DNA of 64,000 nucleotides. Origin: Bacillaceae bacterium IKA-2. GTDB taxonomy: Bacteria; Bacillota; Bacilli; Bacillales; Anaerobacillaceae. The translations under genes were made by a program, and so were the position numbers. Below, piece after piece: positions 1 through 9,026 of the stretch (positions within the stretch are counted from its first letter, which is position 1; every line of letters begins with the position of its first letter). The stretch covers positions 3,472,001 through 3,536,000 of the forward strand of contig CP134492.1 in assembly GCA_031761875.1 (NCBI GenBank), in the 5' to 3' direction. The notes under the pieces are model-generated. The model made no database searches, had not been told where the DNA came from, and saw only the letters and a program-made list of their open reading frames with translations.

Positions 1-803
1 AGATCAGCTGCAACTGATTCTGATTGAACTTCTTTTGTCTCTTGATTTAAAACAGGCTGGCTTTCCTCTCTTACTGCATCAACTTCTTCATGAACATTTT
101 CGATAATAGCTTCCTCTTCACTATCTACAGCTTCTTCAACTACTGCTTGTTCGGTAGTTGCTGCAATTTCAGTAAAGTTCATACCATTTATTTCTTCTTC
201 ACGCCCAACTTCAGATTCGGCTTTTAATAGAATTTCCGTTTCTACTCCTAATAAGCTCTCTTCTAGTAAGGGTGAATTATTTACTTCCAACTCGGCTATC
301 TCTATAAAACTCGGCTGCTCTTCTTCATTTAATTCACTAATTAACTCGATTCCCGCTAGTTGTTCCTCAATAAATTCAACTTTCTTCCTAAATGGTGGTT
401 TCGAAAACGCAAAAATCGGTGAAGGAATATTTTCAGCTTTAAAATTAACACCTTGAAATTTCTTTCGCTCTTTTGCAGGTTTTTTCTCTATTGAGCGCGC
501 ATTTTGCAATGATGGACGTTTGCTTTCTTGATGCTCTTTTTTAACTCTTGTTGGCTTTGTAGTACTATTTTTCTGGAAATTTTTCGATGACGCCTTGTCT
601 CTTGTTTTCTCATCATTAATAACTGGGAACCGAAACTTCGCTTGCCTTGGGTACTGGTGGATCATTTTTGTTTTTTCATCGTTATCTTTGATAATCCGTC
701 CATAAAATTTGGTTTGTTGTTCGCGAGTATGAATATGTTCTTTTTCTTGTCCAAACAAAAAAGAATAAACCTCTTGATATGCTACTTTTAACTTTCTAAA
801 CAT
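1..803 (-). CDS. sftA: DNA translocase SftA, N-terminal part (runs off the left edge)
   Basis: This is an open frame of 267 codons from an ATG at 803, preceded by AAAGGTGA, that continues past base 1, so the 3' part is outside the window. The visible part is the family's charged, low-complexity cytosolic N-terminus: an amphipathic start (MFRKLKVAYQEVYSFLFG), a conserved KFRFPVI segment near residue 60, a basic stretch, then a long Glu-rich region. SftA is the soluble FtsK-like ATPase that moves DNA away from the closing septum; its motor and gamma domains would lie beyond the edge. In B. subtilis sftA (ytpT) sits close to ytpQ, as here. The call rests on this N-terminus and synteny, because no Walker motif is visible. 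Confidence 0.8.
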   Translation of the reverse strand, partial: MFRKLKVAYQEVYSFLFGQEKEHIHTREQQTKFYGRIIKDNDEKTKMIHQYPRQAKFRFPVINDEKTRDKASSKNFQKNSTTKPTRVKKEHQESKRPSLQNARSIEKKPAKERKKFQGVNFKAENIPSPIFAFSKPPFRKKVEFIEEQLAGIELISELNEEEQPSFIEIAELEVNNSPLLEESLLGVETEILLKAESEVGREEEINGMNFTEIAATTEQAVVEEAVDSEEEAIIENVHEEVDAVREESQPVLNQETKEVQSESVAAD

Positions 804-930
804 AAAATCACCTTTTCTATCTGTTAAATGTTGAATGTAGAAATCTGAATAGGAGCCTTCGGTACCAACCCATCTTTGTCAAACATTTTACGATTCACTT
901 GAACTAGTTTAATAATAACTCATTAAAGGA

Positions 931-958
931 AAAAACCACTAGTTTTTTCTAGTGGTTT
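931..958 (-). terminator. Rho-independent terminator after ytpQ
   Basis: A 10-bp perfect stem (AAACCACTAG / CTAGTGGTTT) with a six-base loop. Read on the minus strand it is followed by a T-run (complement of the A-run at 931-935). It lies 30 bp beyond the ytpQ stop codon. Confidence 0.75.
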
Positions 959-989
959 CTATTGGTTTCTCGAGCTTATGGAATTATGC

Positions 990-1784
990 CTAGTGCTTCG
1001 GTTTCCTATGAGCAAGAATAAAAATTGGTTCTAGTTCACCTTTATTATAGATAAATGGTAAGGCTGTGATTGGTGTAATTCCACTTGTGAAAAATTGAAA
1101 TACCATTTGCGCTAATACATCATAACCTGTTTCATTGATAATATCGGCAATAATTAAAACATCTTGGTGAGGAACAGCAACCGCTAGCTCACCCTCTGCT
1201 TGATTTTCATACTGTTTTAAAAGCTGCTCGTTTAATATTTTACTTGCATCATACCCATCATTTTGATTAATAAAATAAAATGAGTTTCCAGCAACTATGT
1301 CCTTTTTCACTGTTGTTTTTAATGAACGGACATTAAATAGGGCTATTTCTTTTATTTTTGCTTTATCCAATTGTTCATGTTCTAGCAGCTCATTTGTTAA
1401 CAATGTAAACGATAAGCCTCTATCCATAGCGTAATATATTCTTGTTTCAGCTGTATGCTCTTCAAAAATCAATTCTTTTTCGTCCGCGTGGGTTGGAAAT
1501 GATGTTGACCGAATTACGGGGAAAATATTTTTCTCATTCCCTTTTAACGTAAACGGAGTTGCCATCGCTTGTAGAGCTTCATCAACATAATGAACGGCTT
1601 CTTCAAGAGCTAATTCTTTTTTAGCATTCCATCTGTCTTGCAGCTTTGAAATCGAGAGAGTAACTCCTTTTTTAAGATTCATATCCTCAATTCTTAGCTG
1701 CTGTTCATCTCGATTATATGATATCTCCCGCTCTGGACGCTGTAATCTATTTTCTAATTCACGTTTTAGCTCTAATGGCTTCAT
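990..1784 (-). CDS. ytpQ: YtpQ, DUF1444 (UPF0354) family protein
   Basis: A 264-residue cytosolic protein that matches YtpQ in length and in the conserved N-terminal pattern (MKPLELKRELENRLQR, then SYNRDEQQLRIED). No catalytic motif is recognised and the function of the family is unknown. The C-terminal half carries the usual DUF1444 pattern of alternating strands ending in HRKPKH. The start ATG has AAGGAGG about 12 nt upstream. It follows on the same strand as sftA with a terminator between them, so it is probably transcribed separately. Confidence 0.85.
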   Translation of the reverse strand: MKPLELKRELENRLQRPEREISYNRDEQQLRIEDMNLKKGVTLSISKLQDRWNAKKELALEEAVHYVDEALQAMATPFTLKGNEKNIFPVIRSTSFPTHADEKELIFEEHTAETRIYYAMDRGLSFTLLTNELLEHEQLDKAKIKEIALFNVRSLKTTVKKDIVAGNSFYFINQNDGYDASKILNEQLLKQYENQAEGELAVAVPHQDVLIIADIINETGYDVLAQMVFQFFTSGITPITALPFIYNKGELEPIFILAHRKPKH

Positions 1785-1867
1785 TATTTAGATAAGCCTC
1801 CTTTTTTCGTTTGCTTATTTATTCTAACATGAATAAGGCTGAGAAGAGAAAGATTACGCATCACTTC

Positions 1868-2902
1868 TTACTGTTCAATTCTCATATCACCAAGCTTAAT
1901 CAGTCCTTTTTTACGAAGCCACTCGGATATAAGTAAGCTAATTACAGCTGGGCCAATAAAATGTAGTAGTAACACTACTAGTCCTATATTCCACGAAAAC
2001 CCCATTTCTGTGAAAGTCATAATTTGACCAACAAAGCCGCTTGTTCCCATTCCGGCCCCCGCTGGATTATTAACCATTTGAAAAACAATCGTTGCAAATG
2101 GGGCTAATACCATTCCAGCAACAGTTGGAGGTATTAAGATTAAGGGGTTCTTAACAATATTTGGAACTTGGAGCATTGAGGTGCCAATTCCTATTGCTAC
2201 AAAACCAGAAATACCATTTTCTCGATAGCTACTAGTCGCAAAGCCAATCATTTGCGCTGCACAACCAACAGTCGCTGCTCCCGCTGCAAGTCCTTCAAGA
2301 CCTAGCATAAACGCAATTGCTGCACTAGAAATAGGTGCTGTTAAAGCTAGCCCCATTAGCATTGCTACTAATACTCCCATCACAAATGGCTGGCGATCCA
2401 CAGACCACATAATTAGCTCTCCAAAATACTCTATTCCACTAGCGATAAATGGACCTATCGTACTAGCGACTAGGAAGCCAGTGGCAATCGTTACAAATGG
2501 TGTAACAATAATATCAAGCCGCGTTTCCTTTGAAACCAATTTACCAACTTCAGTTGAAATCAACGCTGCTAAAAAACTCCCGGCTGGGCCACCGAGAGCC
2601 GCACCAGCTGCTCCTGTGATCACTGCTGAAAAAAGTACCAGTCGTGGTGCCTTTAGTCCGTAGGCAACAGCTACCCCAATAGCTGGCCCCATTAAGTCCA
2701 TAGAAAGCTGTCCCATCTCAATAAAGATCTTACCAATCTCAAATAAAAATTCAAATTGCTGTAGTTGCTGACCAGCCGTGCGAATGATTAAGCCAATAAT
2801 AAGCGAAGAAAAAAGCCCAAGCGCCATATAGCTAAGCGCTGTAACGAAATATGTTTTTAATGAAAGCTCTACACCTTTTTTTTCTAAAAACTTTCTCAAC
2901 AC
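1868..2902 (-). CDS. PTS IIC-like membrane protein (PTS_EIIC_2 family)
   Basis: A polytopic membrane protein of about 344 residues with roughly eight to ten hydrophobic segments and Gly/Ala-rich helices (GPAIGVAVAYGL, GAAGAALGGPAGSFLAAL, NNPAGAGMGTSGFVGQ). This pattern fits the orphan PTS transporter subunit IIC family that also contains PfoR-type proteins. No EIIA, EIIB or HPr gene is nearby, so sugar transport is not shown and the substrate is unknown. The longest frame begins with GTG at 2908, but GAGG lies only 3 nt before it. A GTG at 2902, 9 nt after GAGG, is the better start, and a TTG at 2899 is also possible. Confidence 0.75.
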   Translation of the reverse strand: MLRKFLEKKGVELSLKTYFVTALSYMALGLFSSLIIGLIIRTAGQQLQQFEFLFEIGKIFIEMGQLSMDLMGPAIGVAVAYGLKAPRLVLFSAVITGAAGAALGGPAGSFLAALISTEVGKLVSKETRLDIIVTPFVTIATGFLVASTIGPFIASGIEYFGELIMWSVDRQPFVMGVLVAMLMGLALTAPISSAAIAFMLGLEGLAAGAATVGCAAQMIGFATSSYRENGISGFVAIGIGTSMLQVPNIVKNPLILIPPTVAGMVLAPFATIVFQMVNNPAGAGMGTSGFVGQIMTFTEMGFSWNIGLVVLLLHFIGPAVISLLISEWLRKKGLIKLGDMRIEQ

Positions 2903-2935
2903 TAACACCTACCTCGTCTATATCGTCCACACATT

Positions 2936-2963
2936 GAAGAGGTAAGCAACTGCTCACCTCTTC
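2936..2963. other. Intergenic hairpin
   Basis: An inverted repeat (GAAGAGGTAAGCA / TGCTCACCTCTTC, one mismatch) between the lipoprotein gene and the PTS-like gene. It has no T-run on either strand, so it is not a classical terminator. It could be an mRNA processing or stability structure. Confidence 0.4.
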
Positions 2964-2987
2964 GCAAAAAATCAGCTTATAGAAATT

Positions 2988-3494
2988 TTAGTAAGAAACT
3001 GAAGTAATAATTTCAATAATTGTCTCAATACTATCATTAATATTTTGAATGTCTGTTATCGTCGTACCTTTTTCCCCACCTCTTCCAACAATAATTTTGT
3101 ATTCATTGTCTCCAAAAGGCGAAATGATAAGGTAATTAAAAGTTTCTTCATTTTTTAATGTCTCTATTAAAATTGTCTTTTCTTCAAAAACCTTATTCTC
3201 TTCAAAGTTTACTTCACTTAAATCATCTTCGGCAGGATTAGAAAAAATCAAGTAAATTTGATTATCTCTACTTAAAATAAGATTGTTCCCATTTTTTTCT
3301 TCTACGTTTAATATTGGGGGTAAAAAATAACTAAATGACTCAGTTTCTTGATTAGGTTGTTGAGATTCTGATTTAACTCCTACTGTAAAGGTTTCTTTTG
3401 CAGCATCAATTGCTTCCTCTTCTGTCATATTACACCCTATGATAAAAGCAAAAACTACTAGTATAGTCAGCATTTTCGTCACTTTTAATTTCAA
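2988..3494 (-). CDS. Predicted lipoprotein of unknown function
   Basis: A 168-residue protein with a lipoprotein signal peptide: basic start (MKLKVTK), hydrophobic core (MLTILVVFAFIIG) and lipobox cysteine in FIIGC, at residue 21. The mature part is acidic and ends in a strand/helix region (NEYKIIVGRGGEKGTTITDIQNI). I do not recognise a family. It should be anchored on the outer face of the cytoplasmic membrane. It lies upstream of the PTS-like gene on the same strand, about 80 bp apart with a hairpin between them, and is divergent from phnD. Composition does not differ obviously from its neighbours. Confidence 0.7.
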   Translation of the reverse strand: MKLKVTKMLTILVVFAFIIGCNMTEEEAIDAAKETFTVGVKSESQQPNQETESFSYFLPPILNVEEKNGNNLILSRDNQIYLIFSNPAEDDLSEVNFEENKVFEEKTILIETLKNEETFNYLIISPFGDNEYKIIVGRGGEKGTTITDIQNINDSIETIIEIITSVSY

Positions 3495-3755
3495 CTTTAG
3501 TCCTCCCTAATTTGATAACTTTTTGAAATATCCCCAATAAAGACTTTCTATATAAGTTCATTACTATTTTTCTTACTCATCTTCATTATAATACTAGATA
3601 TTATACTATACTGACAACTAAAACATCAAAAACTCAACTTTTTTTCAAGTTGTTTTTATTGAATTAAGAGTATTTTTCATGCTATTATTATATTGAATTA
3701 GTATCATTTTTTGTTATGGCATTAATTACAATTTATTATAGGGGTGGAAAAAACA

Positions 3756-4673
3756 ATGAAAAAGGGATTAATTGCGATTTTTTTTGTTCTTATTCTAGTT
3801 ATTGCCGGTTGTGGTGATAATAAAGAAGTGACCAAAGATTCTGAAGCAACTCCAGATAAAGAAACAAAAGAAGAGTTTGTAGTAGGTCTAATTCCTTCAC
3901 AATCTGAAGGTGAAATGGAAATAGCAATTGACAAATTGACAGCAGAATTAGAGGAAAAATTAGACCGCCCTGTAAAAATCACCCATTACCCCGCTTATAA
4001 CGGTGTAGTTGAAGCGCTTATTTACGAACATATTGATATGGCGTATTTCGGTCCGTTAACATATGTAATTGCTCATGAACGCAGTGGTGCTGAAGCTATT
4101 ATTACGCAATTAGTCGATGGCGAACCTTATTACTATTCATACATCATCACACATCAAGATGCACCATGGGATTCTCTTGATGAATTACTCGTTGATAGAG
4201 CAGATCTTCACTTTGCCTTTGGAAGTATGTCATCGACATCTGGATCATTAATTCCCGGTGTTGAGCTAAAAGAGCGTGGTGTTTTCCGTTCTGAAGATGA
4301 TCATGATTTTGATGCCGTTACTTATACAGGTTCTCACGATATTACTGCTCAATCAGTGCTTAATAAAAATGTTGATGTTGGTGCGATCGATAGTGCCATC
4401 TTTGAAGCAAGTATTCGTGCAGGTCGGATCAACGCCGATGATTACAAGATCATTTGGCAATCCGAACCGCTATTCCAGTATCCTTGGGCTGTTCATCCAA
4501 ATATGGACCCAGCACTTGTTACAGAGCTTCAAGACGCTTTTTTAAGTATTACCGATGAAGATATCTTAAATCCATTTGGGGCAAGCGGATTTACAATCGC
4601 AACAAATGAAGATTACGCATCACTTCGTCAAGCGGCTATTGTTGACGGCCGTCTTGATGATCCATTAGAATAG
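3756..4673 (+). CDS. phnD: Phosphonate/phosphite ABC transporter substrate-binding lipoprotein PhnD
   Basis: A 305-residue PhnD-family binding protein. It has a lipoprotein signal (MKKGLIAIFFVLILVIAGC, acylated Cys at 19), an Asp/Glu/Lys-rich linker, and then the family core: GLIPSQSEGEMEIA, YNGVVEALIYEHIDMAYFGPLTYV, and FAFGSMSSTSGSLIPG, the phosphonate-binding loop region. It captures phosphonate, phosphite or a related anion outside the membrane for PhnE/PhnC. The ATG at 3756 is preferred because AGGGGTG ends 9 nt before it; the upstream GTG at 3744 lies inside that site. No C-P lyase, phosphonatase or phosphite dehydrogenase gene is in the window, so the substrate cannot be fixed. Confidence 0.9.
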   Translation: MKKGLIAIFFVLILVIAGCGDNKEVTKDSEATPDKETKEEFVVGLIPSQSEGEMEIAIDKLTAELEEKLDRPVKITHYPAYNGVVEALIYEHIDMAYFGPLTYVIAHERSGAEAIITQLVDGEPYYYSYIITHQDAPWDSLDELLVDRADLHFAFGSMSSTSGSLIPGVELKERGVFRSEDDHDFDAVTYTGSHDITAQSVLNKNVDVGAIDSAIFEASIRAGRINADDYKIIWQSEPLFQYPWAVHPNMDPALVTELQDAFLSITDEDILNPFGASGFTIATNEDYASLRQAAIVDGRLDDPLE

Positions 4674-4693
4674 TTATTGTTATTTTTACATTC

Positions 4694-4725
4694 GAGAGGA
4701 GCCAGTCATGTGCTCCTCTTTCTAT
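4694..4725 (+). promoter_or_regulatory. Hairpin between phnD and phnE hiding a decoy start
   Basis: AGAGGAGC pairs with GCTCCTCT around a nine-base loop, followed by a pyrimidine-rich tail. It could be a weak terminator or a 3'-end stabiliser that lets phnD be expressed more strongly than phnE. The stem holds an apparently ideal SD (GAGAGGAG) and the loop holds an in-frame ATG at 4708. Confidence 0.5.
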
Positions 4726-4752
4726 CATATTAAAAACAGGGAGAACAAATTT

Positions 4753-5514
4753 ATGATTTGGCTAAAACCTAGATATATCTTTATTGCACTCATTTTAGCT
4801 TTATTTGTTTGGCTGAGTATGAACGCCACAGAATTTCAACTTGATAAATTTAAAAATGTTCCAAATATGTTTCATTTTATTTATGACCAATTTTATCCTC
4901 CTAATTGGTCAATCCTGCCTAGATTAATTAATGCCTCATTTGTAACTCTAGCTATGGCTTTTTTGGGTACATTCTTTGCAATTATTATTGCGATCCCGTT
5001 AAGTTTTATGGCTGCTAGAAATACGAACCGCAATCCGCTTTTTGGTTGGGTCAATCGGACAATGCTAAGCAGTCTTAGATCTGTCCCTGAAATTGTTTTC
5101 GGATTAATTTTCGTTGTATCTCTTGGCTTAGGACCTTTTACAGCTGTTTTGGCGATCATGTTACATAATATCGGAGTTCTAGGAAAATTAATTGCCGAAT
5201 TAATTGAGTCCGCTGATCCCGGCCCTCAAGAAGCGATGAAGTCAGTTGGAGCAACGCGGTGGGTGATGGTTTTATTTTCAATAATGCCGCAAATATGGCC
5301 AAACGTATTAAGTCACTTTTTTTACCGCTTTGAAGTCGCGATTCGAACATCCCTTATCCTCGGTTTTATTGGCGCAGGGGGAATTGGACAACAGCTATTT
5401 AATCATTTTCAAACGTTTCAATACCAGTCTGTTGCGATGGACATTATCGTCATTATGTTCCTAGTTATTATCGTAGATTTCATTGGTGGAAAAATTAGAG
5501 GAAGGGTAATTTAA
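4753..5514 (+). CDS. phnE: Phosphonate/phosphite ABC transporter permease PhnE
   Basis: A 253-residue integral membrane permease with about six transmembrane helices. The binding-protein-dependent permease signature is present: EAMKSVGATRWVM, the EAA loop that contacts the ATPase, followed by GFIGAGGIGQQLF near residue 200. I place the start at the ATG at 4753 (MIWLKPRYIF), preceded by AGGGAG. The upstream ATG at 4708 would add a cysteine- and asparagine-rich stretch unlike the family, and it lies within a hairpin. It is the middle gene of phnD-E-C, with one base between its stop codon and the first possible phnC GTG. Confidence 0.88.
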   Translation: MIWLKPRYIFIALILALFVWLSMNATEFQLDKFKNVPNMFHFIYDQFYPPNWSILPRLINASFVTLAMAFLGTFFAIIIAIPLSFMAARNTNRNPLFGWVNRTMLSSLRSVPEIVFGLIFVVSLGLGPFTAVLAIMLHNIGVLGKLIAELIESADPGPQEAMKSVGATRWVMVLFSIMPQIWPNVLSHFFYRFEVAIRTSLILGFIGAGGIGQQLFNHFQTFQYQSVAMDIIVIMFLVIIVDFIGGKIRGRVI

Positions 5515-5524
5515 GGTGAACAGG

Positions 5525-6259
5525 ATGCTACAAATTAATGAATTAACTGTAAAATATCCAAAAACAAAAGAAAATGCCCTTACTAACCTTAACTTGTCGT
5601 TTCGTAAAGGTGAATTTATTTGCATTCTTGGTAAAAGCGGAGCTGGAAAATCGACATTTATTCGCTGTTTAAATGGATTACAACGGCCAACGAGCGGCTC
5701 GGTTATTTGGAAAAATAAAAACATTTCCGCGTTAAAGGAAGAAGATCTGCGCAAAGTGCGAGTTGAAATGGGAATGATATTTCAACATTTTAATTTAATT
5801 CCACGGTTAAGTGTCTTTCAAAATGTCGTCACTGGTATGTTTGGAAAGCGCTCACCTCACAAAAATTTATTAGGAATTTTTTCAAAGGAAGAGCAGGGTT
5901 TAGCTTTTCAAATGATCGATCAAGTCGATTTATCAGCTTATAAAAACAAACGTGTTGAAGAACTAAGTGGTGGGCAAAAACAGCGTGTTGCAATTGCTAG
6001 AGCATTACTACAAAACCCAAAAGTATTTTTAGGTGATGAGCCTGTAGCTAGTTTAGATCCAGGAACTGCTATGCGGATTTTTTCACTGCTACAATCAATT
6101 CATAATCAATATGAACTATTGACGATTATTAACGTTCATGATGTCATATTAGCAAAACGGTTTGCGACAAGAATTATTGCACTAAGAGATGGAAAGATAA
6201 TTTTTGATGATAAGCCAGAGAACTTCACAGATGCTACTTATGATCTTGTTTACCTTTAA
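5525..6259 (+). CDS. phnC: Phosphonate/phosphite ABC transporter ATP-binding protein PhnC
   Basis: A 244-residue ABC ATPase. Walker A is GKSGAGKST (about residues 35-43), the Q-loop region is IFQHFNLIPRLSVFQNV, the signature is LSGGQKQRVAIARALLQ, Walker B is VFLGDEP, and the switch histidine is in NVHD. It powers PhnE. The ATG at 5525 has AAGGTG six bases upstream and gives the usual PhnC N-terminus (MLQINELTVKYP). A GTG at 5516 would add three residues and cannot be excluded. The phnE stop lies within the same ribosome binding site, so the two are probably translationally coupled. Confidence 0.9.
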   Translation: MLQINELTVKYPKTKENALTNLNLSFRKGEFICILGKSGAGKSTFIRCLNGLQRPTSGSVIWKNKNISALKEEDLRKVRVEMGMIFQHFNLIPRLSVFQNVVTGMFGKRSPHKNLLGIFSKEEQGLAFQMIDQVDLSAYKNKRVEELSGGQKQRVAIARALLQNPKVFLGDEPVASLDPGTAMRIFSLLQSIHNQYELLTIINVHDVILAKRFATRIIALRDGKIIFDDKPENFTDATYDLVYL

Positions 6260-6305
6260 AAGGCAACCTCTAATGTATAGAGGTTGCCTTTACCTTTACT
6301 TTAAA
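6260..6305 (+). terminator. phnC: Terminator of the phnDEC operon
   Basis: A 13-bp perfect stem (AAGGCAACCTCTA / TAGAGGTTGCCTT), five-base loop and T-rich tail, directly after the phnC stop codon. A-richness on the other side may let it also end minus-strand transcripts. Confidence 0.85.
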
Positions 6306-6307
6306 AT

Positions 6308-6329
6308 CAGGCACCGAGTCGATGGTGCC
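6308..6329. repeat. Small palindromic repeat (GGCACC...GGTGCC)
   Basis: GGCACC, an eight-base loop, GGTGCC, followed by a CTAGCTGAGAC segment. It resembles the GGTGTCTGACACC palindromes near 53400 and the TCGAGCCGATGGCGCC segment near 9845, and probably belongs to the dispersed intergenic repeats of this genome. Confidence 0.4.
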
Positions 6330-6346
6330 CCTAGCTGAGACAGTAT

Positions 6347-7420
6347 TTAGCTGTTATTTCTAATTGTTTCAACAACTGTTTTATCTGTTGTTTTCACTAG
6401 CTTTATTAATAGTTCTTTGGCAGCTGCATAATCATCAACATGGATGATTGATGCAGAAGTGTGAATATAGCGAGAGCACAATCCAATTACTGCTGAAGGA
6501 ACACCGTTTCCTGAAATATGGACTTTACCAGCATCTGTTCCACCTTGAGAGATAAAGTATTGATATGGAATCTTATTTGTTTCGGCAGTGTCTAGGATAA
6601 AGTCACGAATACCGCGATGTGTAATCATTGTACGATCATAAATTCGTAAAAGCGCTCCTTTACCTAAATGTCCAAAAGCATCCTTATCCCCTGTGGCATC
6701 ATTTGCCGGAGAAGCATCTAATGCATAAAAAATATCAGGATTAATCATATTAGCAGCTGTTTGTGCACCTCTTAAACCAACTTCTTCTTGAACAGTCGCC
6801 CCTGAAAAAACAATATTCGGCGTTTTTTCATCTTTTAACTCTTTTAATAATTCAATTGCCAAACCACACCCATAACGGTTATCCCAAGCTTTCGCCAAAA
6901 TTTTCTTCTTGTTGGCCATTGGTGTAAATGGGCAGATTGGAACAATTTGTTGCCCTGGCTTTATCCCGATTTTCTCGGCATCTGCCTTGTCGTCAGCACC
7001 AATGTCAATAAACATGTTTTTAATATCCATAGGTTTATTGCGCTTTTCCTCGTCAAGTAAATGTGGAGGAACTGAGCCGACAACTCCGATAACAGGACCA
7101 TTGTCTGTGATTATTTCAAAACGCTGAGCTAATAAAACCTGGCTCCACCAACCACCAAGCGTTTGAAAGCGGATTAGTCCTTTTTCAGTAATAGAAGTTA
7201 CCATGAGACCAACTTCATCCATGTGACCGGCTACCATTATTCTAGGTCCATTTTCGTCACCGCGCTTTACACCAAAAATACTACCTAAACGGTCTTGGAT
7301 AATTTCATCCGAATATTTCTCTAATTCACTACGAACAAATTTTCGAACCTGATGTTCGAATCCAGATGCACCTTGTAGCTCGGTTAATATTTTGAACATT
7401 TCTAATGTATCTTGTTTCAT
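6347..7420 (-). CDS. ytoP: M42 family metallo-aminopeptidase YtoP
   Basis: A 357-residue cytosolic M42 (glutamyl/deblocking) aminopeptidase. Visible motifs: [11 protein letters not shown] (first metal ligand), [10 protein letters not shown] (bridging Asp), [13 protein letters not shown] (catalytic Glu pair), DASPAND (third Asp) and [15 protein letters not shown] (last His). Family members form large tetrahedral complexes and trim N-terminal residues from peptides. The start has AAGGGAG upstream. It is divergent from ytzB and convergent with phnC. The length is normal and all metal ligands appear intact. Confidence 0.88.
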   Translation of the reverse strand: MKQDTLEMFKILTELQGASGFEHQVRKFVRSELEKYSDEIIQDRLGSIFGVKRGDENGPRIMVAGHMDEVGLMVTSITEKGLIRFQTLGGWWSQVLLAQRFEIITDNGPVIGVVGSVPPHLLDEEKRNKPMDIKNMFIDIGADDKADAEKIGIKPGQQIVPICPFTPMANKKKILAKAWDNRYGCGLAIELLKELKDEKTPNIVFSGATVQEEVGLRGAQTAANMINPDIFYALDASPANDATGDKDAFGHLGKGALLRIYDRTMITHRGIRDFILDTAETNKIPYQYFISQGGTDAGKVHISGNGVPSAVIGLCSRYIHTSASIIHVDDYAAAKELLIKLVKTTDKTVVETIRNNS

Positions 7421-7632
7421 AATTAACTCCCTTCGGATTCCGTAATATTTATGTACTCTTCCATTTTAACGGAACTGCTAAATGCTTTCCACCTATAAGT
7501 TTTAATTTTTCCAAAAGTAGAGGTTCAATATCCATTTGGTATTAAAGAGTTTTTTAGATATAATATAATTGAGTAAGGGAATTTATTAATTAACAGAATT
7601 TATTTTCATTCAATAAGAAAGAGGTGCTATTG

Positions 7633-7944
7633 ATGGGCTTGAAACGATTTTTATTTGGGGCTGGTATTGGCTTTTTAGTTGGGGCATTCTTTAAAGAAAA
7701 ACTAACGAAAGAACTTATATCCCCAGAAAAAGCATTACGTATTGTTAAGCAAAAACTTAAAGAACAAGGCGCGGTTGAAGGATCATGGATTCACATGATT
7801 CCTGAAAATTATCAAAAAAACCTTCTAAAATACAAAGTTTACCACGGTGGAATTTCCTGCACGATTGGTAGCGAATTTAATCAATTTGACTTTATTGTTG
7901 ATGGGCATTCTGGTGCTATTTTAGATTTATATTCGCAAGACTAA
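7633..7944 (+). CDS. ytzB: PepSY-domain protein YtzB
   Basis: A 103-residue protein with an N-terminal glycine-rich hydrophobic segment (GLKRFLFGAGIGFLVGAFF), probably a membrane anchor. A PepSY-like domain follows: SPEKALRIVKQKLKEQG, then YKVYHGGISCTIG and FIVDGHSGAILDL. PepSY domains are often linked with protease inhibition, but a specific role here is unknown. The ATG at 7633 has GAGGTG six bases upstream; the GTG at 7624 lies inside that site. In B. subtilis ytzB is found between ytoP and ytnP, the same order as here. Confidence 0.82.
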   Translation: MGLKRFLFGAGIGFLVGAFFKEKLTKELISPEKALRIVKQKLKEQGAVEGSWIHMIPENYQKNLLKYKVYHGGISCTIGSEFNQFDFIVDGHSGAILDLYSQD

Positions 7945-7949
7945 TACAC

Positions 7950-8013
7950 TAAAAAAAATTAGTAAAAGCTTCGCTCGCACAGCTCTTTACGCCGCGCAAG
8001 CGAAGCTTTTACT
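7950..8013 (-). terminator. ytnP: Long-stem terminator after ytnP
   Basis: A 15-bp perfect inverted repeat (AGTAAAAGCTTCGCT / AGCGAAGCTTTTACT at 7961-7975 and 7999-8013). On the minus strand it is followed by AATTTTTTTT, a good terminator for ytnP. The AGCGAAGCT core resembles the genome's dispersed repeats. It may also slow plus-strand transcripts from ytzB. Confidence 0.65.
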
Positions 8014-8098
8014 GATCCTCGTATTTAAAAGTAGATATTTAACTTCGTATAAATTTACTTGCATCTTTTTTATTTGTCGGAATTTTTGACAATTCTCT

Positions 8099-8944
8099 TT
8101 AGCGATTTCTCAATATTTGACTGGAGATCTGCTTACCTGTTTTATCCCATTTTAGTGCACAATACTTGTAATCATGATAAAAAATATACCACGCGTCTCG
8201 ACTTAATCCTTCTTTCAGCCATTTTTCCTTGGCAGAAATCGTATCAATTGGAAAGTCATCATAAGCAAGAACCCAAAGCGGATTTTGATGTGCATGAGTT
8301 GGCATTATGTCTGCCATATGGATGATTAATTCTCCTTCTCGCTCTATTTTGATTATGCAATGACCGTTGCTATGACCACCTGTGTGATGCATTTCAATTC
8401 CAGGCAACACTTCAATCATCTTTGTAAAAGTTTGAACTTGGTGCTTGATCGGCAGCCAATTTTCTTCCCAATATGTATTACGCGATCGAATATTTGGATT
8501 TTGCAGCTCATTCCACTCGGTTTCACTAACATAAACAGTTGCATTTTCAAAAGTGGCTACAAGCTTCTCTCCTTGCCACTTTGAAATACCACAAGCATGG
8601 TCAAAATGCATATGAGTCATTAAGATAAAATCGATATCCTTTGTCGATAGTCCTAATTCATTTAAGTTCGTTTCAAGCTTTGATTCCTCTGTTATCCCAT
8701 AGTTTCGTAATTGTTTTTCTGTAAATTTATTGTTACCAATCCCTGTTTCAATGAGCAGATTTTTCCCATCAACTTGAATTAAGATAGGATCAGTGCGTAA
8801 TTCAATTTGATTGATTTCATTAAGAGGATATTTTCGTTCCCATAATGGCTTCGGTACGACTCCAAACATCGCGCCCCCGTCCATATGAGTAACTCCACCA
8901 TTTAACCACGTCAATGTTAACTCGCCTATTTTTAGTTGCTCCAC
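8099..8944 (-). CDS. ytnP: MBL-fold lactonase-like hydrolase YtnP
   Basis: A 281-residue metallo-beta-lactamase-fold enzyme. The dinuclear metal motif is [10 protein letters not shown] (HxHxDH, near residue 110), with a further ligand in [10 protein letters not shown] and an Asp in [11 protein letters not shown]. subtilis YtnP is reported to hydrolyse N-acyl-homoserine lactones and to interfere with Streptomyces signalling, so quorum quenching is plausible here but not shown. The start is GTG at 8944 with GGGGGT upstream. It follows trmB on the same strand after an 82-bp gap, and ends at a strong terminator. Confidence 0.83.
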   Translation of the reverse strand: MEQLKIGELTLTWLNGGVTHMDGGAMFGVVPKPLWERKYPLNEINQIELRTDPILIQVDGKNLLIETGIGNNKFTEKQLRNYGITEESKLETNLNELGLSTKDIDFILMTHMHFDHACGISKWQGEKLVATFENATVYVSETEWNELQNPNIRSRNTYWEENWLPIKHQVQTFTKMIEVLPGIEMHHTGGHSNGHCIIKIEREGELIIHMADIMPTHAHQNPLWVLAYDDFPIDTISAKEKWLKEGLSRDAWYIFYHDYKYCALKWDKTGKQISSQILRNR

Positions 8945-9026
8945 AATTAGTTACCCCCTTTTTAAGTATTTAAAAATCTTCTTTATGCAAATTCTAGGCT
9001 AGTTTTACTGCTTGGCCCATTTATCG

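Noticed and set aside
4276-4545. 89-residue frame inside phnD
   Set aside because: A frame-shifted shadow of the conserved phnD gene.
4708-4752. Upstream ATG of phnE as the true start
   Set aside because: It has a fine SD but lies in a hairpin and would add CSSFYHIKNRENKF, unlike PhnE proteins. The 4753 ATG also has a usable site.
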